Below are positions 18,570-26,875 of a stretch of 64,000 nucleotides of DNA, in pieces (position 1 is the stretch's first letter; the number at the start of each line of letters is the position of its first letter). A program made the translations under genes and the position numbers. The stretch is from an uncultured Eubacterium sp. (GTDB lineage Bacteria > Bacillota > Clostridia > Lachnospirales > Lachnospiraceae): positions 53,657-117,656 of the forward strand of contig CAJUBQ010000002.1 of the NCBI GenBank assembly GCA_910584595.1. The letters are read 5' to 3'. The notes under the pieces were generated by a model. That model was given only the letters and a program-made list of their open reading frames with translations. It had not been told where the DNA came from and made no database searches.

Positions 18570-19947
18570 TCTGTTGGAACGGAAGATAAAAGATCGTTTG
18601 GCGCAGAATGCGCCGGAACCCGACATTGTAGATAAAAAAATGGAAGAGGCTTATCATGAAATCAGGAAACAGCAAAGGACAAGGAAACGAAAGCTGTCTG
18701 TCGCTGTTAAATTCAGTTCAGTTGCAGCGATTTTGGCGCTTGTTATGATTTACTGCCTGAAAAATCCCGCGATAGCGGCTCAGATTCCGTTAATTGGCAA
18801 TATTTTTCGTGGGCTGGAGGGTCAGGTGTCTTTTCCGGGAGAATACAGCAAAAAATCTATCAAGCTGAATACGGTAGCAGATCTTCAAGATAACAGATCA
18901 AAACAAGAACAGCCAGGCGGTAACATGCAGACAGATCAGGAAAATGATAAGATCAGCAGCGCACAGGCAGATCAGGGTGAGAATCCGAATGGCAGCGCAC
19001 AGACAGATCAGGGTGAGAATCCGAATGGCAGCGCACAGGCAGAACATGCTGAGGATAGAGTTGGTGATGTACAGACGGATCAGGTTAAGGATAAAGTTGG
19101 TAACATGCAGACAGATCAGGCTGAAAATCAGGAACGAGACGCGAAAAACTATCAGAAAACAATGAACGGTGTTACAGTCACACTATCAGAAGTGGCTTAT
19201 GACAATCATGCAATTTATGTTGCTGTATTGGTGCAGAATGAGAAAGATTTTGTGAAGGATACGCTGATTCCGGATGGATTATGTTATGACGCGCAAGTGA
19301 AGCTGTATCGTGCAGACGGGAGTACGGAAGAGTTTCATTATGAAAGTGAAGGCAGGTTTGTACGTACGATAGAAGGGGAATTTGTGGATACACATACGTT
19401 TAAAGGAATTTTTCAGTTTAGTGAGTCCGGCTTTGACCTTTTAGAGTATACTGCCTGTGAACTGACTTTTTTGGAATTTGGGCAGCAATTGAAGACCGGC
19501 GAGACAGAAACGATTATTGTGCCGGATTATGGGGAAGTTTCTCAGATGATACCTGACAGTGTATCTTATCAGGGACCTTGGAAATTTTATCTGGATTTTG
19601 ATGGTTTGGAGGTCAGCGAACAGGAAGTGGCTGTACATGATGTCAATGACAAGGGATTTGGTATCGAAAAAGTTGTAAAGACAGCGTTTGAAATATATGC
19701 TGTCCCGATATTGCCGGAAGGAGAAAAAGATTATGATTATATTGCTACGATCTGGGATGCAGATGGAAAGCCGTTAGAAAACCGCAATTGGGGCGATTAT
19801 TTAAGTATGAGCCATTATGGCAAAGATGTTTCAAAAGTAACAGTTTATCTTTTAAAAACGAAAGATTTTTTTGAAAGCAAAGGAAACAATGCTTATTTGC
19901 AGCCGGAGAAGGCTATTTACAGGACAACGGTCAGTATGGAAGAATGA
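18547..19947 (+). CDS. DUF4179-family membrane anti-sigma protein with 12-residue repeats
   Basis: 466 residues. The cytosolic N-terminus (about 1-55) binds sigma in relatives; one helix lies near 56-75 (VAAILALVMIYCL); then NPAIAAQIPLIGNIFRGLEG, typical of DUF4179. A hydrophilic linker holds six 12-residue repeats (about 127-198), and an extracytoplasmic beta-rich domain ends at 466. GGAGG precedes the ATG. Sensing would be outside the membrane, releasing the sigma factor encoded just upstream. Repeats 2 and 3 are almost identical, suggesting recent expansion. A small fossil of a second copy of this gene's 3' end lies at 21807-21850. Confidence 0.82.
   Translation: MEKKQMDDLLERKIKDRLAQNAPEPDIVDKKMEEAYHEIRKQQRTRKRKLSVAVKFSSVAAILALVMIYCLKNPAIAAQIPLIGNIFRGLEGQVSFPGEYSKKSIKLNTVADLQDNRSKQEQPGGNMQTDQENDKISSAQADQGENPNGSAQTDQGENPNGSAQAEHAEDRVGDVQTDQVKDKVGNMQTDQAENQERDAKNYQKTMNGVTVTLSEVAYDNHAIYVAVLVQNEKDFVKDTLIPDGLCYDAQVKLYRADGSTEEFHYESEGRFVRTIEGEFVDTHTFKGIFQFSESGFDLLEYTACELTFLEFGQQLKTGETETIIVPDYGEVSQMIPDSVSYQGPWKFYLDFDGLEVSEQEVAVHDVNDKGFGIEKVVKTAFEIYAVPILPEGEKDYDYIATIWDADGKPLENRNWGDYLSMSHYGKDVSKVTVYLLKTKDFFESKGNNAYLQPEKAIYRTTVSMEE
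18925..19140 (+). repeat. Six tandem 36-bp repeats in the anti-sigma gene
   Basis: Each unit encodes 12 residues of the type (A/M/V)Q(A/T)DQ-E---G-. Units two and three (18961-19032) differ by about one base, the others more. The repeats stay in frame and lengthen the linker between the membrane helix and the outer domain. Confidence 0.9.
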
Positions 19948-19968
19948 TAAAGATCAAAAATTGATTTA

Positions 19969-20011
19969 TATGATAAAGATGCGGAGTGTAATACACCGCA
20001 TCTTTATCATA
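19969..20011. terminator. Terminator after the DUF4179 gene
   Basis: Arms TATGATAAAGATGCGG (19969-19984) and CCGCATCTTTATCATA (19996-20011) are perfect over 16 bp. Confidence 0.85.
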
Positions 20012-20073
20012 TGATTTAAAGAGTAAAACTTTTAAGAAATGAAAAAGATTTGGTTTTACTTTATGAAAAATGA

Positions 20074-20102
20074 TTGTAATTAAAAATGCAAAGTGATATA
20101 CT
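20074..20102 (+). promoter_or_regulatory. Promoter of the TIR-like/GGDEF-like gene (copy A of a duplicated element)
   Basis: TTGTAA (20074-20079), 17-base spacer, TATACT (20097-20102). The same arrangement and most spacer bases recur at 22025-22053 before the DUF4062 gene, so the element was duplicated. The transcript would have a leader of about 320 bases. Confidence 0.75.
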
Positions 20103-20241
20103 AAAGTAAGTATTTTTGCGGGAAATGATATAAATGTTTTTGAATGTTATATAAACTATTTTACCAATATATTTTCAATGAAAAAACAATGTGAAAACAC
20201 GGAGAAAATGGTAATGCGTGAATCAGGTGAGAGGTAAGACG

Positions 20242-20328
20242 ATGGTTATTGTTGAAACTTTATGTTATTATAAGGAACAAAATGCTTCCGGTAAAATTTT
20301 GCACGATAAATTTTATAATGAATATTAA
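20242..20328 (+). CDS. 28-residue leader-borne small ORF
   Basis: ATG at 20242 with GAGAGGTAAG upstream, stop at 20328, product beginning MVIVETLCYYKEQNASGKIL. It lies between the promoter and the TIR-like gene. It may be a real small protein or the N-terminal scrap of the gene that once occupied this slot. Confidence 0.35.
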   Translation: MVIVETLCYYKEQNASGKILHDKFYNEY

Positions 20329-20329
20329 G

Positions 20330-20431
20330 AGAAACTAAAATTTTCTGATGGTATAGCAAATACCTGCCTGCGCTTTGGTAGAGAAAAGGCAGTTCGGAGA
20401 CAAAAAAAGCACGAATATAAAGGTAGAAAAT
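20330..20431 (+). pseudogene. TPR-gene fossil before the TIR-like gene
   Basis: GCAAATAC, then CTGCCTGCGCTTT and GGTAGAGAAAAGGCAGT align, with a gap of about 25 bases and point changes, to 22923-22990 at the 3' end of the DUF4062/TPR gene. The open frame extending the TIR-like ORF back to 20375 (VEKRQFGDKK) is therefore fossil sequence, equivalent to LVERMAVRGLKK, and not a true N-terminus. Confidence 0.6.
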
Positions 20432-21709
20432 ATGAATTTTGAATTGAAGAAATGTGATGAATGTGGAAGGTATTTTATCAATCTGTTCATCTGTCCATGT
20501 TGTGGTTCTGGTTTTATAACTAAATTAGAAATTAATAAAAATGACGAAAATTCTTCAAAATATTTAACTGAGTATGAAATAACAAGACGAATCATAGACA
20601 AAATTCAAGATATCAAAATTTTTATTGGTTCAACAAGAGGATCGTTAAATAAAGTTAAATATTTTGCGAAATGTTTGCCATATACGGATCCTAAGTTTGA
20701 AGAAATGAAATTGTTTTTATGGGATAAAGATGTATTTGATATAGGTGAGACGTCGATTGAGTCTTTAATAAGGACAAGTAAAATGGTAGATATGGCAGTG
20801 TTTTTTTTCACTGGTGAAGATATCCTGATAACTGAAAATAATTATTTTCATACAATCAGAGATAACCTGCTTTTCGAATATGGACTTTTTATGGGAACGG
20901 TAGGGATAAAGAATGTATATATATTAATGGAAAAAAACAATAATATTAAATTACCATCTGACTTATACGGAGTGAATTATTTAACTTATAATGATATTAC
21001 AAAAATAGATCATATTTTAAATGCTATTACAAAAAAGGCGAAAGGTATTTTTGTTGAAAAAGTAAATACTTATTTATCAAACAGATTTGAGTCACAAGAT
21101 CATGAATTAAAGGTAGCTTATCACAAGCATATAAAAAAAATGCACATGGAGAAGCAAAAAAATGATGCGAAATTGAAACAAATAAATAAGAAAGTTTCAG
21201 AAATAAAGTTGAATGTAGAACGTGGCGTATATCATGCTGGAATATTTATAGATGTAGATAAAATGAATCAAATTAATGAAAAGTATGGAAAAGATCATGG
21301 AGACAAAATATTAAAAGTTATAACCAAAATTATTGAAGATTCATTAAAACAATTTAACTATTTCTTTTGCAGATTGTATGGAGATTCTTTCTTTGTTTTA
21401 TTAAATTCAAATTCAACTGAAATTCTGGGTATAGCCAAACAAATTTTGAATAATATATCGAAGTTTCATTGGTCTGAGTTTATAGGTGGCTTATATGTTT
21501 CCTGTAGTGCGGGTATTGCTGCTATAAATAGTACGATAGAAAATAATGGAAATATAAAACTTATAGATCAGGAAACAGTGGAAGATTTTATTTTAAAAGC
21601 TATTCAAGGATGTATTACTGCAAAGCAAAAAGGTGGAAATAAGGTTATATCTGTCAATAAATTATCTTTTTGGATGAAAACTACAACGATTGGAGATGCA
21701 GTAAGCTAA
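20432..21709 (+). CDS. Zinc-ribbon/TIR-like/GGDEF-like fusion protein
   Basis: 425 residues from the ATG at 20432 (AAAGGTAG upstream; the upstream extension is fossil sequence). (1) Zinc ribbon: C8, C11, C21, C23/C24. (2) TIR-like domain of the PF10137/Cap12 kind, about 61-190: IKIFIGST, LFLWDKDVFDIGETSIESL, VDMAVFFFTGED, TIRDNLLFEYGLFMG with the likely catalytic Glu149, and KLPSDLYGVNYLTY. (3) Coiled coil, about 222-265. (4) GGDEF-like cyclase fold, about 266-408: IFIDVDKMNQINEKYGKDHG with metal-type D274/D276, then RLYGDSFFVLL in place of RxGGDEF (D318 kept, first Gly to Tyr, Glu to Ser), and SCSAGIA. PF10137 domains serve as NAD-cleaving effectors in CBASS and related defence. Coupling one to a cyclase-type domain in a single chain suggests an autonomous sensor-effector. 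Function is inferred. Confidence 0.82.
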   Translation: MNFELKKCDECGRYFINLFICPCCGSGFITKLEINKNDENSSKYLTEYEITRRIIDKIQDIKIFIGSTRGSLNKVKYFAKCLPYTDPKFEEMKLFLWDKDVFDIGETSIESLIRTSKMVDMAVFFFTGEDILITENNYFHTIRDNLLFEYGLFMGTVGIKNVYILMEKNNNIKLPSDLYGVNYLTYNDITKIDHILNAITKKAKGIFVEKVNTYLSNRFESQDHELKVAYHKHIKKMHMEKQKNDAKLKQINKKVSEIKLNVERGVYHAGIFIDVDKMNQINEKYGKDHGDKILKVITKIIEDSLKQFNYFFCRLYGDSFFVLLNSNSTEILGIAKQILNNISKFHWSEFIGGLYVSCSAGIAAINSTIENNGNIKLIDQETVEDFILKAIQGCITAKQKGGNKVISVNKLSFWMKTTTIGDAVS

Positions 21710-22024
21710 TGATTAATTAAGGAATGTTTATGCCAGCGATTATCATAAAAAACATATTCCGTTGACGAAGCAGCTGCAATAATGCTTGATGCAATTAAAT
21801 AAAATAAGATTATTTAAGTATGAGACTATTTACCGGACAACGGTCAATATGCAGGATGGAAAAGATAAACAATAGATTTGTCTGACAAAATGCGGAGCGT
21901 AATGCTCCGCATTTTAAAGTCTCAATGTAAATAAATGAACGTAAAGATATTTAGTTGAATGAGAGTGAAAATAAAAGTTTTTATTGAAACGAAAGGGTTA
22001 CGGACTTTAATATATGCAAAATGA
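21710..22024 (+). other. Fossil of a second DUF4179 3' end, with terminator
   Basis: 21807-21850 repeats two pieces of the DUF4179 gene's end: GATTATTTAAGTATGAG (as at 19795) joined directly to CTATTTACCGGACAACGG (as at 19914). A terminator AAAATGCGGAGC/GCTCCGCATTTT follows at 21888-21916, matching the one behind the intact gene in design. The body of that second gene is lost. No functional gene is seen here. Confidence 0.7.
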
Positions 22025-22053
22025 TTGTGACTGAAAATCTAAAGTGGTATACT
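22025..22053 (+). promoter_or_regulatory. Promoter of the DUF4062 gene (copy B)
   Basis: TTGTGA (22025-22030), 17-base spacer, TATACT (22048-22053). It shares ATGATTGT, AAAAT, AAAGTG and the -10 with copy A at 20074-20102. A leader of about 255 bases follows, with no convincing gene in it. Confidence 0.7.
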
Positions 22054-22315
22054 GAGCGTGTCTTAGTAATTTTTTCCGTGATCTGTACTCCTCACTTTGC
22101 GGAGAAATTTATCCCAAATTTAGTCAACATCGCCCGCTATGCCTTCCAAATTTGGAATAAACTCTCCACAAACTTTGAAGCACATCTCACGAAAAGCATT
22201 TTTAAGACATCCTTTCGAGCATGTAATTATGAAAAAATGAATGTGCATATTCAGCTGAGAAGAGGATAGCACATGATAAAACAAGAACTATTCTTTAGCG
22301 ATGAAGGTAAATTAA

Positions 22316-23240
22316 ATGAAAAAAATAAACCTATTTCTATCATCAACTTTCGACCAGTCAATGATCGTCCAAAGAGATTTATTCAGAAACGAGCTGCGTT
22401 TCCGGCTCAACGAGGAACTGGGGCAGTATGGCATCTATTTTTATTTATATGATTTTGAGCTTGGAATACCAAAACATACAAAGCCGCAGCATGTCATTCG
22501 TACCTGTCTGCGGGCAATCGCAGCCGGCAATATGTTTCTTGGAATCATAGGAAATTCCTACGGAACGCCGATACAGTCTTTTGTAAAAAAGCCTGAAGAA
22601 CTGAAACAATTGAAAACAGATTTTCCAATGCTGGCCAAAGCCATTGATGAAAACGCAAGTGTGCTGGAGTTGGAATTCCTTTATGCATTGCAGTGTAAAA
22701 AAGTCAGCAAGATGTTTCTTGTCTTAAAAAACAGGAAGAGAGATCCGGGCAACAAAGTAAAAAGGCTCATATTTAAAATACGTCAGTCTGGACAAAAGTG
22801 CGTGGAAGCAGAGGATGATAAGAATATCAAAGATAAAGTGACGGCTTGGGTTTTAAATATGGCGCCGCTTAAAAAGCGGCGGCTTGTATACACCTTCTAC
22901 GGTTACCTCTCTTCATAATCTGGCAAATACATGGAATCTGGCGGGAAAATGGCTGCCTGCGCTTTTGGTGGAGAGAATGGCGGTCCGGGGACTGAAAAAG
23001 CAGGAAGTTTGCGCAGATGATTATGCGGTATAACAAGAATGGCATCGCAAGGATGACGAGCTGAAAATGGCGCTGTATTTATCATTGGAACACTATTATT
23101 ACTGTCTGGAAAGATATGAGGATGCTTTAAACTGTCTGGATAGCGTAGAAGAAACGCTGGATTCCTGTCTGTGCGGTGAGGAGTATGCCGATATACGTGA
23201 AATGGTTTCTTATGAACGGGAACGTTACTGTTCTAAATGA
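22316..23240 (+). pseudogene. DUF4062 - TPR protein (STAND-type defence gene), internally deleted
   Basis: The first 200 codons (22316-22918, GAAGG upstream) are a DUF4062 domain: INLFLSSTFDQSMIVQRDLF, then GNMFLGIIGNSYGTPI and SVLELEFLYALQ. The frame then slips. 22907-23240 reads TSLHNLANTWNLAGKWLPAL, one in-frame stop, and YYYCLERYEDALNCLDSVEE, which is tetratricopeptide-type sequence. DUF4062 commonly heads STAND NTPases with NB-ARC/NACHT centres and TPR sensors used against phages. The central ATPase is missing here, so an internal deletion of perhaps 1-2 kb is inferred. The N-terminal piece could still be made. Confidence 0.75.
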
Positions 23241-23269
23241 AACAAAAATCAAAATGGAGTTGATAAAAG

Positions 23270-23932
23270 GTGAAAAAGATTTTAATTATTGATGATGATG
23301 TTCCTATCAATGATATGCTGGAAAAAGTTTTGGTTCAGGAAGGATACACGGTTTTTCATGCCTATTCCGGAACAGAAGCCTTGCTGTTTTTACAAAATAA
23401 TACTCCCGATTTAATACTTTTGGACTTAATGTTGCCAGGGTTGTCCGGCGAAGAAATATTGCCTGAAATCTCTTCTGTTCCCGTAATTGGGATGAGTGCA
23501 AAAGCAGATGTAAAAGATAAAGTAACTCTTTTGCTGAATGGGGCCGTTGATTACATTACAAAACCTTTTGAAATTGATGAATTGCTGGCAAGGATCGTTG
23601 TACAGTTTCGGAAAACAGAAACAGCAAGCTGTTCAGTACAGTTGGTATATGGAGAAATCACGATGGATATAGCGACCCATGCTGTTTGGGTTTGCAATCA
23701 AAATGTAAGACTGACAAGAACGGAATTTGCGATATTAAAGCTGCTTATGGAAAATCCAAAACAGGTGATAACAAAGACTATTTTGCTTGACCGTATCAGC
23801 GAAGACACGCCGGATTGTATGGAAAGCTCTTTACGGGTTCACATAAGCAATTTAAGAAAGAAACTACGGGACATTTCGGGAAAAGATTATATCGAAGCGA
23901 TATGGGGAATTGGTTTTAAAATGGCAGAATAA
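23270..23932 (+). CDS. OmpR-family response regulator of an ABC-transporter operon
   Basis: 220 residues from GTG 23270 (GGAG upstream). Receiver: IIDDD at 6-10, phospho-acceptor D52 in LILLDLMLPG, Lys in DYITKPFE. A winged-helix DNA-binding domain follows (VRLTRTEFAILKLL...RVHISNLRKKLRD...IWGIGFKM). It heads an operon with an ABC ATPase, permease and kinase, the layout of peptide-antibiotic (bacitracin/lantibiotic) response systems. Its likely target is the repeat array at 23946-23978 in front of the ATPase gene. Confidence 0.92.
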   Translation: MKKILIIDDDVPINDMLEKVLVQEGYTVFHAYSGTEALLFLQNNTPDLILLDLMLPGLSGEEILPEISSVPVIGMSAKADVKDKVTLLLNGAVDYITKPFEIDELLARIVVQFRKTETASCSVQLVYGEITMDIATHAVWVCNQNVRLTRTEFAILKLLMENPKQVITKTILLDRISEDTPDCMESSLRVHISNLRKKLRDISGKDYIEAIWGIGFKMAE

Positions 23933-23945
23933 AAATCTTTACAAT

Positions 23946-23978
23946 TTCTTTGCACTTTTCTTAACAGCTTTCTTAACA
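23946..23978 (+). promoter_or_regulatory. Three 12-bp-phased direct repeats, probable regulator operator
   Basis: TTCTTTGCA (23946), TTCTTAACA (23958) and TTCTTAACA (23970) start exactly 12 bases apart in the gap between the regulator and the ABC ATPase genes. OmpR-type regulators bind such direct repeats on one DNA face, so the transporter genes probably have their own regulated promoter here. Confidence 0.7.
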
Positions 23979-24025
23979 ATTACTTATCAGAATAGCAGGA
24001 AAGAAAACAAGGAGGCAATGACAAA

Positions 24026-24943
24026 ATGAAGTATATTTTGACTGCAAAAGATTTAACAAAAGAATATCGTCATTCTGCAAAAGCATTGGATCGATTTTCT
24101 ATTCATGTTCCAAAAGGTTCTGTTTATGGATTTGTTGGAAAAAATGGAGCTGGCAAGACAACGTTGATTCGCATAGTTTGTGGTTTACAGGCTCCTACAT
24201 CCGGAACTTACTCTTTATATGATGTGAAAAATACAGATAAGGGTATTTTGAACGCACAAAAAAGAATAGGGGCTGTTGTTGAAACACCGTCCGTTTATAT
24301 GGATATGACAGCCCGAAATAATTTAAAACAGCAATATCAGATTTTAGGATTACCTTCGTATGATGGGATTGATGAATTATTACATCTTGTTGGATTGGAT
24401 CACACAGGAAAGAAAAAGGTAAGACATTTTTCTTTGGGTATGCGTCAAAGACTGGGAATTGCAATTGCTCTGGCAGGCAATCCGGATTTTCTGATTCTTG
24501 ATGAGCCGATCAACGGACTTGACCCGCAAGGCGTGATTGAGATCAGAGAACTTATTTTGGAATTAAACAGAAAAAAACAGATTACTATATTGATTTCAAG
24601 CCATAATCTGGACGAACTTTCTCGTTTAGCTACGCATTATGGTTTTATCTCAAATGGCAGTATGGTAAAAGAAATAACAGCAAATGAATTGCATAAGACG
24701 TGCCGAAAGAGTTTAAAACTGACGGTAACAGATACAGAAGCGTTGGCTTGTGTACTTGATATTATGAATATGGAGTATGAAATAATCTCTGACACGGCAG
24801 CTAATATTTATGGAGAAATTTCTATTTCCGAGCTGACATTAAAATTAGCGCAAGATCATTGTTATGTTACATCCATGCACGAACAGGCAGAAACATTAGA
24901 AAGTTACTATATGAATTTAGCAGGAGGCGCCGCTCATGAGTAA
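24026..24943 (+). CDS. ABC transporter ATP-binding protein (BcrA/lantibiotic-immunity type)
   Basis: 305 residues with Walker A GKNGAGKT (38-45), signature FSLGMRQRLGIA, Walker B FLILDEPINGLDP, and H-loop LISSHNLDEL. A C-terminal extension follows, as in bacitracin/nisin-type exporters. AAGGAGG precedes the ATG. It energises the permease encoded next, whose start overlaps this stop by 8 bases. Probable role: removal of, or protection from, a membrane-active peptide. The exact substrate is unknown. Confidence 0.92.
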   Translation: MKYILTAKDLTKEYRHSAKALDRFSIHVPKGSVYGFVGKNGAGKTTLIRIVCGLQAPTSGTYSLYDVKNTDKGILNAQKRIGAVVETPSVYMDMTARNNLKQQYQILGLPSYDGIDELLHLVGLDHTGKKKVRHFSLGMRQRLGIAIALAGNPDFLILDEPINGLDPQGVIEIRELILELNRKKQITILISSHNLDELSRLATHYGFISNGSMVKEITANELHKTCRKSLKLTVTDTEALACVLDIMNMEYEIISDTAANIYGEISISELTLKLAQDHCYVTSMHEQAETLESYYMNLAGGAAHE

Positions 24944-25727
24944 ATTATTATATGCCAATTTTTTCAGAATGATTAGAAGCAGACTATTTCTCATTGGTAT
25001 GGGGTTTATGTTTTTTGCGGGAAGTTTCCTGTGTTTTCAGCAGTATAGACAATTAGCGGAATATGGAGCCCATGTAAAATTGGACAGTACATTTTTTGTG
25101 TATACGCTTATGATTGGAGTAATAAGCGCTGTTTTTTGTTCTTTATTTGTTGGAGTAGAATACAATGACGGAACAATGAGAAATAAGATGATTGCAGGAC
25201 ATAAGAGAACAGAAATCTATTTTTCTAATTTGATTGTAAATATTGCTGCTTCCTGTTTCATGTGCGGATCTTATATGCTGGCAAATGTAATGGTTGGTAT
25301 CCCATTCATCGGTACATTGACGATTCCGGCAGCAAAGACTTTGCGGATTGTTGTTGGGAGTCTGATTACGGTTGTTGCGTTCTGTTCCATATTTACGATG
25401 ATTAGCTGCTTAATTTCAAGCAAAGCAATCGCTCCTGTACTATGTATTCTGTTTGCGTTTTTATCAATCGCATTTTTGAATGAAGTGCAAAGAATTTTAG
25501 ACAATCCTGAAATATGGTATGATGGAACCGTAAATACTGCGTATGTTGGCGGAGAAGAAAGGGAGAAGCTAGAGTTTATTTATCATGTGCTTCCGACAGG
25601 GCAGGAAATGGAATATGCGAGAAGAAATATAAAAAATATGAATGAAATGAGCGTGTATTCCATGGGTATCACAGTGCTTTCAACAACGGTGGGCATTGTC
25701 TTCTTTAAGCGAAAGAATATGAAATAG
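24936..25727 (+). CDS. ABC-2-type permease
   Basis: 263 residues with six hydrophobic segments (for example FLIGMGFMFFAGSFLCF, FVYTLMIGVISAVFCSLFVG, VVAFCSIFTMISCL). YNDGTMRNKMIAGHKRTEIY is typical of ABC-2 permeases of peptide-resistance systems. GGAGG lies in the end of the ATPase gene, 9 bases before this ATG. It forms the membrane channel with the preceding ATPase. Confidence 0.88.
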   Translation: MSKLLYANFFRMIRSRLFLIGMGFMFFAGSFLCFQQYRQLAEYGAHVKLDSTFFVYTLMIGVISAVFCSLFVGVEYNDGTMRNKMIAGHKRTEIYFSNLIVNIAASCFMCGSYMLANVMVGIPFIGTLTIPAAKTLRIVVGSLITVVAFCSIFTMISCLISSKAIAPVLCILFAFLSIAFLNEVQRILDNPEIWYDGTVNTAYVGGEEREKLEFIYHVLPTGQEMEYARRNIKNMNEMSVYSMGITVLSTTVGIVFFKRKNMK

Positions 25728-25738
25728 AGGTATTGGAT

Positions 25739-26632
25739 ATGAATATTTGGATAGGGGTATTGATCGTTGGATTAGTTGTTATGACAGGAATGCTTTTGAC
25801 AAAGGTATATCTTATGAAAAAATCGGCGAAAGAAATAGATTCAGCATTTGCTGAAAAAATTCGGAAGGATACAAATACCCTGATCCATATTTCCAGCCAC
25901 GATGCAGATATGAGGAAATTAGCTTCTTCTATAAATACACAACTAAAATATTTTAATCAAAGCAGACAAAAATACGAACATGGAGATTTGGAGTTGAAAG
26001 AAGCGATTACAAATATCTCTCATGATCTGCGAACGCCATTAACAGCAATTTACGGATATTTAAAACTGCTGCAAAATGAAGAATGTTCACAAGCAGGGAG
26101 AACTTATCTTACAGCGATAAAAAATCGAACAGAGGCGATGAAACAACTGACCGAAGAATTATTTCAATATACATGCGCAGTATCCGATACAGAGAAAATG
26201 ATAATAGAAACGGTAAACCTAAATGGGGTTTTGGAAAGCTGCATCTCTTCCTATTATGCGATACTTAAGCAGAAAAATATGATTCCGGAAATAACGATAC
26301 CGGATACGAAAATATTGCGTATGGGAAATGAAAATGCTTTGATGCGTGTTTTCGGAAATATGATAAGTAATGCTATAAAATATGGTGATGGGGATTTGAA
26401 AATCACGCTGTCAGAGAATGGACAAATCACTTTTTCCAATAAGGCTTATGGCTTAGATGAGATACAGGTTGGAAGGCTGTTTGACCGTTTCTATACAGTG
26501 GAAGCCGCCAGAAAGTCAACGGGCTTGGGATTGGCGATTTCGAAAACACTTATCGAGAAAATGAATGGAACTATATTAGCAGAATATGAAAATGGCAGAT
26601 TAAGTATCCATATCTTTTTTCCGGACCATTAA
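25739..26632 (+). CDS. Sensor histidine kinase
   Basis: 297 residues from ATG 25739 (TAGAGGTA upstream). There is one N-terminal helix (about 4-24) and almost no outside loop; then HisKA with H95 in TNISHDLRTPLTAIYGYL. The ATPase domain shows NMISNAIKYGDG (N box) and STGLGLAISKTLIEK (G box). Kinases lacking a sensor loop and paired with ABC transporters usually read the transporter's activity. It is the last gene of the operon; a terminator follows at 26673-26712. Confidence 0.92.
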   Translation: MNIWIGVLIVGLVVMTGMLLTKVYLMKKSAKEIDSAFAEKIRKDTNTLIHISSHDADMRKLASSINTQLKYFNQSRQKYEHGDLELKEAITNISHDLRTPLTAIYGYLKLLQNEECSQAGRTYLTAIKNRTEAMKQLTEELFQYTCAVSDTEKMIIETVNLNGVLESCISSYYAILKQKNMIPEITIPDTKILRMGNENALMRVFGNMISNAIKYGDGDLKITLSENGQITFSNKAYGLDEIQVGRLFDRFYTVEAARKSTGLGLAISKTLIEKMNGTILAEYENGRLSIHIFFPDH

Positions 26633-26672
26633 AAGATTTTTTGTAATTGAATCATGTAAAATCAGGATCATT

Positions 26673-26712
26673 GTCCGCTATGCATCAATGTATTGCCGCA
26701 TAGCGGATTTTT
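26673..26712 (+). terminator. Terminator of the kinase operon
   Basis: TCCGCTATGC (26673-26682) pairs with GCATAGCGGA (26698-26707), followed by TTTTT. Confidence 0.85.
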
Positions 26713-26875
26713 ATGCATAAAAAGGTATGAATCGGTAACATTTAAGTACTCTATGGCGCGAATTGCTTCTTGCAGTAAATATTTTAGAACTTATAAGTGT
26801 GCTATATTTCCTACGATGGGCAAGATGTCCGTTTTAATTAGTTATTACAGCATTGAGAGGAGTAGAGCGAAAAGA

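Noticed and set aside
18944..19165. Overlapping 73-codon frame of Arg-rich repeats
   Set aside because: A shadow of the 36-bp repeats in the DUF4179 gene read in another frame; no start signals.
20375..20431. N-terminal extension of the TIR-like protein from a TTG
   Set aside because: The 19 extra codons match a TPR-gene fossil (compare 22923-22990), and the ATG at 20432 has a ribosome binding site.
22021..22269. 82-codon open frame in the DUF4062 leader
   Set aside because: Its ATG overlaps the promoter, there is no ribosome binding site, and the product has no recognisable features.
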